Origin: Candidatus Omnitrophota bacterium
GTDB lineage: Bacteria; Omnitrophota; Gorgyraeia; Duberdicusellales; 4484-171
Reading direction: 5' to 3'
Length of the DNA: 19,969 nt
Assembly: GCA_028710385.1 (NCBI GenBank)
Contig: JAQTUC010000007.1
Coordinates: 1 to 19,969, forward strand
The translations under genes were made by a program, and so were the position numbers. The notes under the pieces are model-generated. The model worked only from the letters and a program-made list of their open reading frames with translations, did not search any database and was not told the origin of the DNA. Shown in pieces: positions 6,833-13,107 of the stretch. Position 1 is the first letter of the stretch, and the number at the start of each line of letters is the position of its first letter.

Positions 6833-7384
6833 ATGAAAATAGAAATCAATAAGCAAAACGCAAGCCGCCTTATAAACTGCGGTCCGGTTATTCTCGTTTC
6901 AAGCGGATATAAAGGCAGAAAAAACATAACAACCTGCGCATGGAGCATGCCTTTGTCAAAAAATCCGCCGCTTCTTGGAGTGGCTTTGGCGAAGAAACAT
7001 TTTTCATCAGAGCTTATAAAATTAAGCTCGCAATTCGTGATAAATGTCCCGGAATGGGCATTGCTGGATAAGGTAATGCTTTGCGGCTCTGTTTCCGGAA
7101 GAAACATGGATAAATTCAAAGAAAGCGGATTTACGCCTGAGAAAGCGCATTCTCTTTCTGATGCGCCTAAAATAACTGAATGCGCTGCCTCCCTTGAATG
7201 CATGCTGGTTGATAGCAAAGAAACAGGAGATCATTATCTTTTTACCGGAGAAATCACTTACGCAGAAGCAAAAAACAATTTATTTGTAAATGATTTTTGG
7301 GATACGAATAAGGCAGAGCTGATATTTCATTTGGGCGGAAAATTTTTCTTTAAATCATCGCCATATACTGAATTTACAAAATAG
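6833..7384 (+). CDS. Flavin reductase-like (FMN-binding split barrel) protein
   Basis: A 183-residue protein of the flavin reductase / flavoredoxin type, expected to bind FMN and act in the cytoplasm. The N-terminal block GPVILVSSGYKGRKNITTCA followed by WSMPLSKNPPLLGVAL matches the family's FMN-binding strand-loop region, as does FVINVPEWALLDKVMLCG further on. The C-terminal part (DHYLFTGEITYAEA) matches the usual end of the barrel. Electron donor and acceptor cannot be told from sequence. There is no Shine-Dalgarno sequence before the ATG, and a promoter-like element lies almost at the start codon. Confidence 0.85.
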   Translation: MKIEINKQNASRLINCGPVILVSSGYKGRKNITTCAWSMPLSKNPPLLGVALAKKHFSSELIKLSSQFVINVPEWALLDKVMLCGSVSGRNMDKFKESGFTPEKAHSLSDAPKITECAASLECMLVDSKETGDHYLFTGEITYAEAKNNLFVNDFWDTNKAELIFHLGGKFFFKSSPYTEFTK

Positions 7385-7450
7385 GCCAGGCCCGTTGAAA
7401 TAAGGGTCGGGGGTAAAATATTAATTTTAAACAAGAGAAGGAAGTGCTAA

Positions 7451-8398
7451 GTGAATGAAATATTTTTTAAGTTACCAAAAGCTTTTCTGGAAAAACTGCA
7501 GATACTCTATCCCAATCATTATCAGCAGGTATTAAATACCTTTTTGATAAAAAAACAAACCACATTCCGCGTAAATTATTTAAAAATAGACCTGCCGGGT
7601 TTAAAGAAAAAAATGCTTGCGGAAGGCTTACGTTTCCACGAGCTTGCATTTCCCAAGGGCGCTTTCATCGTAAAGGGGCCGCTTAAAGCGCTTCAGAGAA
7701 CATCTGTGTATCAAAACGGCTCTGTATACGTCCAGAATGTTTCAAGCATGCTTCCGGTTACAATGCTTTCTCCGCAAAATGGAGAAAAAATTCTTGATTT
7801 GTGCGCTTCTCCCGGAGCAAAAACAACGCAAATAGCGCATTTGGCGCCCCAGGCGGAAATCGTTGCTTTTGAGAAGGAACACGTAAGGCACTGCAAGCTT
7901 GAAGCTAATTTAAAAATCCAGGGCGTTTCAAATGTAAAAACCTTTGCTCAGGATGGTTTCTGGGCGCGTAAAAAGTTTCCCGAATATTTTGATAAGATAC
8001 TCGTTGATGCGCCATGCTCAGCAGAAGGGCTGTTTGACCTTAACAATCCAAGGAGCTATAAATACTGGAACGAAAGGAAAGTAAGAGAATTGAGCCATAA
8101 ACAAAAATCGCTTCTGCATTCCGCTTTTTTTGCGCTTAAAGAAGGAGGGGAGCTTGTGTATTCTACCTGCACATTTTCTCCGGAAGAGAACGAAGGGGTG
8201 ATAGAGTGGTTTGTTGAAAAATTCAAGGGCCAATTGGAAATTGTCCCTATTGAATTCCCCCTTAATAATGTTTTCTGCGGCATTACAAAATGGCGCGGAA
8301 AACATTTTGCAAATAACCTTAAACTTACAAGGCGCGTAATTCCTAATGAGTTTATGGAAGCCTTCTTTGTGGCAAAGCTTAAGAAAACCTCAGCGTAA
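7451..8398 (+). CDS. NOL1/NOP2/Sun family RNA m5C methyltransferase
   Basis: A 315-residue SAM-dependent RNA cytosine-5 methyltransferase. SAM motif I is ILDLCASPGAKTTQIAHLA. Motif IV is DAPCSAEG with C189, and motif VI is YSTCTFSPEENE with C240; these are the two family cysteines (nucleophile and release). The N-terminal FRVNYLK block is the usual pre-domain. There is no NusB domain like RsmB and no long C-terminal extension like RsmF, so the target (16S rRNA or tRNA) is open. The start is GTG at 7451, chosen because GGAAG (7439-7443) lies seven bases upstream and no better in-frame ATG exists before the conserved region. Confidence 0.92.
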   Translation: MNEIFFKLPKAFLEKLQILYPNHYQQVLNTFLIKKQTTFRVNYLKIDLPGLKKKMLAEGLRFHELAFPKGAFIVKGPLKALQRTSVYQNGSVYVQNVSSMLPVTMLSPQNGEKILDLCASPGAKTTQIAHLAPQAEIVAFEKEHVRHCKLEANLKIQGVSNVKTFAQDGFWARKKFPEYFDKILVDAPCSAEGLFDLNNPRSYKYWNERKVRELSHKQKSLLHSAFFALKEGGELVYSTCTFSPEENEGVIEWFVEKFKGQLEIVPIEFPLNNVFCGITKWRGKHFANNLKLTRRVIPNEFMEAFFVAKLKKTSA

Positions 8399-8629
8399 TA
8401 TTTCCCCATTTAACCCACGAAAGTTTTTTATAAGCCTTTCTGCAGGGCTTTAGCAAGAAGGAAACAGGCCTGTTTTTTTGGTTGCCTGTGATTTAATGGG
8501 GGAAGAATTTATAGGGAGCAGCCTTAAAGTGCCTTTTAAAAAGCCTTGTAATTAAAGAGGTAATTCACAGTTTCTTTGCAAAAATAAGTAATTTATCGGC
8601 TTGGCGCGGTTAATTTGGGCAGAAAAAAA
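8399..8629. other. Intergenic gap with weak hairpins, no gene recognised
   Basis: No convincing coding frame is seen. A perfect palindrome, AAACAGGCCTGTTT (8462-8475), runs into a T stretch to 8479 and may act as a weak terminator for the upstream methyltransferase. A short hairpin, AAGCC (8432-8436) with GGCTT (8446-8450), lies just before it. A small RNA cannot be ruled out, but there is no positive evidence for one. Confidence 0.4.
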
Positions 8630-8656
8630 GGGCGCATTTCGCATGCGCCCTTTTTT
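8623..8656. terminator. Bidirectional intrinsic terminator after the HU gene
   Basis: GGGCGCAT (8630-8637) pairs with ATGCGCCC (8643-8650) around a five-base loop. Seven A's precede it (8623-8629) and six T's follow (8651-8656), so it has a T-run on either strand. It ends the minus-strand HU transcript and could also stop plus-strand read-through. Confidence 0.9.
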
Positions 8657-8666
8657 ATTACAAGTT

Positions 8667-8936
8667 TTAGTTAAGAATTGCTTTCAAATCTTTGGAGGCT
8701 CTAAAAGCTATTTTCTTCTTTGCGGGAATCTGAATACTTTCGCCTGTCTTTGGGTTTCTTCCCATTCTTGCTTTTGTTTCTTTTACTTTAAAAGTACCAA
8801 AACCAGAGATTGCTACCGGATCTTTCTTCTTAAGAGAGCCCTTAATCGCGTCAAATACACCTTCAACCGCTGTCTGTGCTTCTTTCTTTGTGCAGCAATT
8901 CTTTGATACAGCTTCAATTAGCTCAGCCTTATTCAT
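8667..8936 (-). CDS. HU-family DNA-binding protein
   Basis: An 89-residue histone-like protein, the standard HU length. It starts MNKAELIEAVSKN, has the ISGFGTFKVKE turn, and carries the DNA-binding arm signature ARMGRNPKTGESI with the intercalating proline. HU dimers bend and compact DNA. The gene stands alone with strong signals: a consensus promoter, AAGGAGGTG six bases before the ATG, and an intrinsic terminator, as expected for an abundant protein. A Cys-Cys pair at residues 14-15 is unusual for HU but outside the DNA-binding arm. HU versus IHF cannot be settled fully by eye; a single-gene homodimer is the simpler reading. Confidence 0.95.
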   Translation of the reverse strand: MNKAELIEAVSKNCCTKKEAQTAVEGVFDAIKGSLKKKDPVAISGFGTFKVKETKARMGRNPKTGESIQIPAKKKIAFRASKDLKAILN

Positions 8937-8941
8937 TTAGA

Positions 8942-8950
8942 CACCTCCTT
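8942..8950 (-). promoter_or_regulatory. Strong Shine-Dalgarno for HU
   Basis: AAGGAGGTG on the minus strand lies just upstream of the ATG at 8936. It is a near-perfect match to the 16S anti-SD and shows that this genome does use SD-led initiation, unlike several neighbouring genes. Confidence 0.85.
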
Positions 8951-9024
8951 TTAGCGATCCTGCCTCGACGATTTCGCCGGGGTTGTTTTGTTGGAAAACG
9001 TTAATATTTTCAACCACTTTCAAT

Positions 9025-9052
9025 ATTGTATAACTTAGTCTTTTCTTGTCAA
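9025..9052 (-). promoter_or_regulatory. Sigma-70-type promoter for HU
   Basis: On the minus strand a perfect -35 TTGACA (9047-9052) is followed after 16 bases by TACAAT (9025-9030). Transcription would begin near 9018, giving a leader of about 80 bases. Confidence 0.75.
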
Positions 9053-9067
9053 GATATTTTGTTTATG

Positions 9068-9158
9068 CGCGAATATCCACGAATAAAAAACGAATTTCCA
9101 CGAATGGGATATAGATTTATCTGTGGTAATTCGTCCCCGAATTCGTGCAATTCGTGTT
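9068..9158. repeat. ACGAAT/ATTCGT repeat array, copy A
   Basis: Clustered CGAAT units fill the left half (CGAATATCCACGAAT, then ACGAATTTCCACGAAT) and ATTCG units the right half (9129-9158), making a loose palindrome. It shares AAACGAATTTCCACGAATG exactly with the array at 16929-16974. In both cases the array ends about 50 bases before a plus-strand gene. Confidence 0.7.
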
Positions 9159-9169
9159 TAAAAAAACAA

Positions 9170-9198
9170 TTTCCATAAATAACAAGGTGTTTTATAAT
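9170..9198 (+). promoter_or_regulatory. Promoter for the orf9206 methyltransferase
   Basis: A TTTCCA -35-like hexamer (9170-9175) and a perfect TATAAT (9193-9198) are spaced 17 bases apart. The predicted start near 9205 coincides with the ATG at 9206, implying a leaderless mRNA. No Shine-Dalgarno sequence is present. Confidence 0.55.
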
Positions 9199-9205
9199 AA
9201 TCGCT

Positions 9206-10015
9206 ATGGTTATTACGAAAAAAGAATGGGATTTTATACTTAAACAGCCGTCAGGAAGCTGTTTTAAGATAAAAACAGATTTTGGCTTGAAAGAAATAGA
9301 TGCCTGCGTTGCCGAAGAAACAGTAACGTTTGAAAGCACTAATGTTATAAGCATAAAAGAAAAGATAAAAGAAAATTTCTGTTATCTGGTTAATGATAAT
9401 AAAATAGAGCCTCTTGCGTACTTTTCTGAAGAAACCAACCGTTTTTATAAACTTACTCCAACCGGCGATTGGCCAACAATATCAATAGGTTCTGTGCCTA
9501 TGCACAAATTGAGCTCCCCCAAAAAAGATACGGAAAATAAAATAGAACTCATTAAACCTTTTGGTTTTCTGCTGGATACCTGCATGGGGCTTGGTTACAG
9601 CGCAATTTTATCCGCTAAAAGCGCAACGAATGTCATAACTTTTGAAAAAGACGAAAATGTTTATGAATTAGCTAAACTTAACCCTTTGTCGCAAGCTCTA
9701 TTCTTTTCGCAAAACATAGAAATAAGGAGAGAAGACGTGGCAAAAGGCATAAAAACATTTAGCGAAAACCATTTTGACTGTATAATCCATGACCCGCCTA
9801 CATTTAAGCTCGCGCCGGAGCTTTTTACTGAGGGTTTCTATGGAGAGCTGTTGCGCGTGCTTAAGAAAAACGCAAGGTTGTTCCATTACACTCCGCTTTA
9901 TAAGATAAGCCAGGGCTATGATTTTCCTTCCAAAATTGAAAAAAAGCTTAAAAAAGCCGGCTTTAAAATACTTGAATTTAAACCCGGGAAAGGAGGAATA
10001 GTTTGCAAAAAATAG
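9206..10015 (+). CDS. Archaeal-type SAM-dependent methyltransferase (COG2521-like)
   Basis: A 269-residue protein with an N-terminal domain of about 110 residues, then a Rossmann methyltransferase fold. SAM motif I is LLDTCMGLGYSA (D124), followed by an acidic FEKDENVYELAKLNP strand, and motif IV is IIHDPPTFKLA (D196). The pattern DTCxGLGY ... NPxSQ ... HDPPxF ... ELYxExFY ... LFHYT is what I recall for COG2521, described as a predicted archaeal methyltransferase. The substrate is unknown to me; HDPP resembles the (N/D)PPY motif of amino- or base-methylating enzymes. It lacks an SD and follows a promoter at its ATG. The TPR gene after it overlaps by 13 bases. The family name is from memory. 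Confidence 0.8.
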   Translation: MVITKKEWDFILKQPSGSCFKIKTDFGLKEIDACVAEETVTFESTNVISIKEKIKENFCYLVNDNKIEPLAYFSEETNRFYKLTPTGDWPTISIGSVPMHKLSSPKKDTENKIELIKPFGFLLDTCMGLGYSAILSAKSATNVITFEKDENVYELAKLNPLSQALFFSQNIEIRREDVAKGIKTFSENHFDCIIHDPPTFKLAPELFTEGFYGELLRVLKKNARLFHYTPLYKISQGYDFPSKIEKKLKKAGFKILEFKPGKGGIVCKK

Positions 10016-10599
10016 ACCTGGAAAAAGAAAGGGTTGCCTTAGACAGAGAGATAACATTTTTCCATTTTGAAAAGGCGAAAAAGAAAATCGCCAAATGCAT
10101 AAAAGAGGCTTCTAAAGCAAACAATATTTTTTTCTTGTCTTATTTTACAGCCCAGAAATTCATAGTCCGCAGAGAATTTGAAAAAGCAATAAGATATCTT
10201 AATATTTGTATAAAACTGCGCCCGCATGACGGCTGCTCCCATAACGATAAGGCAATTTGCCTGGCAGAGCTTGGAAAATACGAAGAAGCGCTTTCGGTTT
10301 TTGACAGGGGAATATCTTTAAGCAGGGATTGTGCGTCTTTATACCACAATAAAGGCTGGCTGCTTAACGCAATGGGTAGGTTCAGGCAATCCATAATGTA
10401 TTTTAAAAAAGCCCTGGAATTGGATTGCAAAAGAGTTGAGGCGATATTTAGCCTCGGAGATAGTTATTTAAAAATGGGCGAGATCAAAACGGCAGAGAAA
10501 TATTTTACAGAGGCACTCGGTGAGATTAAGGGAAAAAGTTCTTACGTTTACGGAGAAATCAAAAAACAATTAAACAGTTTGCGCAAACAGCGGGTTTAA
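10003..10599 (+). CDS. TPR-repeat protein
   Basis: A 198-residue soluble protein with about four tetratricopeptide repeats (roughly residues 55-175), for example CSHNDKAICLAELGKYEEAL and LYHNKGWLLNAMGRFRQSI. It has no signal peptide or membrane segment. TPRs usually mediate protein-protein contacts. The start is TTG at 10003, chosen because a perfect AGGAGG (9991-9996) sits six bases upstream and no ATG precedes the conserved part. The 13-base overlap with the methyltransferase suggests coupled translation and a possible partnership. The stop codon interlocks with the stop of the convergent AsmA-like gene. Confidence 0.85.
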   Translation: MQKIDLEKERVALDREITFFHFEKAKKKIAKCIKEASKANNIFFLSYFTAQKFIVRREFEKAIRYLNICIKLRPHDGCSHNDKAICLAELGKYEEALSVFDRGISLSRDCASLYHNKGWLLNAMGRFRQSIMYFKKALELDCKRVEAIFSLGDSYLKMGEIKTAEKYFTEALGEIKGKSSYVYGEIKKQLNSLRKQRV

Positions 10600-13070
10600 T
10601 TGGATTTGGTTTTAAATATATCTTCAAATACCTTTTTAAACCCTTCCAGATCAGAGAAAATAACCGGCTTTACATCATAGGAAGGCTTTTTGACCGTCCC
10701 TTTAAGCTCAATTGCCAGGCTTGTCTGCCCCAGTATATTAGTGAAGAATTTTTTTAACCCTTGCGATGCGGATACAAGGTTGGGGTTAAATTCAGAAATA
10801 AGCAGAAAATTCAAATCACCCTTAAGAGACAACCTGCCTTTTCCCTTTAAGGTCATTTCCGGGGCTTTTAATTCAATATTTTCAAAGACAATATTTTCTC
10901 CTTTAAGGGTTAAATCACTGTAGCCTTCTTCAAAGGCTATTTCCTCAAACTCCGGTATGAATAAAAATTCGCCCATGCCTTTTAAAAAGTTTATTTCCCA
11001 GATATTGCCTTTATGTATGCTCACTTTTCCTGAGCCATCCATCTTATCAAAGGAGGACAGGCTCGCGTTTTCAAAATTCAAATCCATAGATAAAATACCG
11101 CTTAAGGAGCTGTTTTTTAATTTAAGTTCTTTTCTTAGAACCTCAAGATCCAGGTCGGTTATAAGAGTGTTTATTACCAGTTTTTTGTTTACGGAATCTA
11201 TTTTTGCGCGTAAGTCAATTTTCCCCTGCGCAACATCTGCAACAAGCGGGCTCATAATTAACAAATCTTTGTCTCTGTAAAGCTCAAGCTTTGCCTCTTT
11301 GGCGTCAATGCCGTAAATTTTTAGTTTTTCGCCAAGGCCGGCGAGCTTAACCTGCCATTCGTTCGGGTTAAGCGGCCCCTTTATTAAAAACTTTGTATTA
11401 AGCGCCCCTGACGGATCAGCCTTTTTAAGCCACTGTATCTTTATGCCGTAAGCATCCAGGAGCGGAATGATTTCGCTAAGTTCAATATACGCAAGTCCCT
11501 GCAATTCAAGTTCCTTTTTTTCTTTGTGATAGCCGCCCTCGGATTTTAAATGCGAGTTTTTGGTTTTAATTGTTAAATCCTTTATTGCGAGCAGGCCATC
11601 AAGTTGTTTTGCGGTCAGAACAGCATTGAGCAGCTCGTTATTTGCGGTAAGCCGGATGTCGGGAGAATTAAAACCATTTAACTCAAGTTTGCCCTGCCAT
11701 AAGATGCCCTTATGCCTGAATGAGTATTCTTCTGCCAGAAACTTATTGTTTGCTATAAAACCTTTTGCCCGGATATTTTTAAGTTCCTTATAGCCGGCAT
11801 TTTTTAGATTATAATCTATGTAATACTCAAAAGATTCATTTTTCAGGCTGGTTTTAATATCCGCATCCAGGCTTAAACTGCCGCCGTCCTCATAATTAAA
11901 ATTTTTCAGGGCTTTAAGGTTGTTTATGTTTAGATTTTTTAGAGTTTTTATAAAATCGGAAAGCTGAGGATTCGCTTTTGCCTTTATGGCAACCTGCGAA
12001 GTCTCAAAGTTAACTTCTGCTGCCGCATCTATCGCAATTTTTATCTGCGTTTCCTTTTCCTTATCCGTGCCTTCTGTCAAGAGCCCTGCCGTAAGATTGC
12101 TAAGTTGTAATTTCTTGCCATCAAAAGTAAATGCGGCTTCCATAGCTGTTAAATTCTCCAGATAAGGAGGAAGTTTAAGCTCGCCATTGGTTAAATTTCC
12201 GGAAATTCTATAGACAAGGCCTTCCTTGCCGGTATTGAATTGCATAACCGTATGGATATCCCCTTTTATTTCGGCTTTTTCTTTTGCCAGTTCAATGTTG
12301 TTTAAATTCGCATCTGCCTTTATGGAATAATTTTCAATACCTTCAATATTAACCCTGGCATCTTTGAGATAGCCGTTTTTAAGGGCCAGTTTAGGGAAAT
12401 AATTATTAAATTCATTTAATTGGATTTCTTTGAGCATAACAGAAGCCCTGAGTTCTTTGGATGAGGAATTGTATTTTGCATTTACTGTCAGCTTATCCTG
12501 CCAGGACAATTTAGAAGTTATTTTGGGGTAATTCTGTAAATCCGCAAAAACAGTTATATCTTTAAGGCTTTTATTAAAAGCGGCTGTTGTATCCACAAAA
12601 TCAAGGTTTAGTTTTTTGATTGAGAAGCTTTTAACCAGAAATATATCCTTAGCGCTATTTTTTAATTCTTTTGCTTCGCCGGTATTTGCGGCCTCTGCTG
12701 CTTTTATCTGCGGCAGGTTAAAGGTGTTATCGGGGTTTCTTTTAAGAGTAAAATAAACCCCCTCCAGATTTATTGAAAGAAGTATTTTTTTGCTGCTTAA
12801 GAATGAGGGGTAAAATGGGCTGACGCGGATTGTTTTTACTTTTAAATAAGGGGTTTTCCTGTCTGTTTCAAACACTGTCGCGTTTTTTAAGTAAATTCCC
12901 CTTAGGATATTTACATCTATGTGCGAAATTGTAATTTTGCGGCCGAAATTATCCTCAACAAAGTCTTTGGCTGCTTTATTTATTTTTTCCGGAAGCAGAA
13001 TGCTTAAAACAAAATTTATCGCTAGATAAAAGCTGATAGCAATTATTAAAATAATTAATATTTTTTTCAT
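10596..13070 (-). CDS. AsmA-like envelope protein
   Basis: An 824-residue protein with one N-terminal membrane helix (about residues 3-26), then FGRKITISHIDVNILRGIYL, the characteristic opening of AsmA-family periplasmic domains. The long middle is repetitive beta structure. The end (about 670-780: GSGKVSIHKGNIWEINFLKGM through LTLKGENIVFENIELKAPEM) matches the AsmA C-terminal region. Large AsmA-like proteins (TamB, YhdP, YdbH) are known to form bridges that carry phospholipid from inner to outer membrane; a similar role here is inferred. The gene follows the phosphorylase by 37 bases with no clear SD and is likely cotranscribed. No terminator is visible in the 3-base overlap with the TPR gene. 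Confidence 0.82.
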   Translation of the reverse strand: MKKILIILIIAISFYLAINFVLSILLPEKINKAAKDFVEDNFGRKITISHIDVNILRGIYLKNATVFETDRKTPYLKVKTIRVSPFYPSFLSSKKILLSINLEGVYFTLKRNPDNTFNLPQIKAAEAANTGEAKELKNSAKDIFLVKSFSIKKLNLDFVDTTAAFNKSLKDITVFADLQNYPKITSKLSWQDKLTVNAKYNSSSKELRASVMLKEIQLNEFNNYFPKLALKNGYLKDARVNIEGIENYSIKADANLNNIELAKEKAEIKGDIHTVMQFNTGKEGLVYRISGNLTNGELKLPPYLENLTAMEAAFTFDGKKLQLSNLTAGLLTEGTDKEKETQIKIAIDAAAEVNFETSQVAIKAKANPQLSDFIKTLKNLNINNLKALKNFNYEDGGSLSLDADIKTSLKNESFEYYIDYNLKNAGYKELKNIRAKGFIANNKFLAEEYSFRHKGILWQGKLELNGFNSPDIRLTANNELLNAVLTAKQLDGLLAIKDLTIKTKNSHLKSEGGYHKEKKELELQGLAYIELSEIIPLLDAYGIKIQWLKKADPSGALNTKFLIKGPLNPNEWQVKLAGLGEKLKIYGIDAKEAKLELYRDKDLLIMSPLVADVAQGKIDLRAKIDSVNKKLVINTLITDLDLEVLRKELKLKNSSLSGILSMDLNFENASLSSFDKMDGSGKVSIHKGNIWEINFLKGMGEFLFIPEFEEIAFEEGYSDLTLKGENIVFENIELKAPEMTLKGKGRLSLKGDLNFLLISEFNPNLVSASQGLKKFFTNILGQTSLAIELKGTVKKPSYDVKPVIFSDLEGFKKVFEDIFKTKSN

Positions 13071-13107
13071 TTCAGGCGTAGCTGTTAGGGAGCTTAAGGT
13101 AGAGCGC

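Noticed and set aside
8399..8629. Small structured RNA such as 6S in the gap before HU
   Set aside because: Short hairpins are present but no recognisable RNA family pattern, promoter or matching terminator frames them.
8601..8906. Plus-strand open frame opposite HU
   Set aside because: It begins inside the terminator region and lies antisense to a clear HU gene; the peptide is Phe/Cys-rich and unlike a real protein.
9068..9158. CRISPR-like array of short repeats
   Set aside because: Units are 7-16 bases, irregular, and face each other as a palindrome; there are no regular unique spacers or cas genes.
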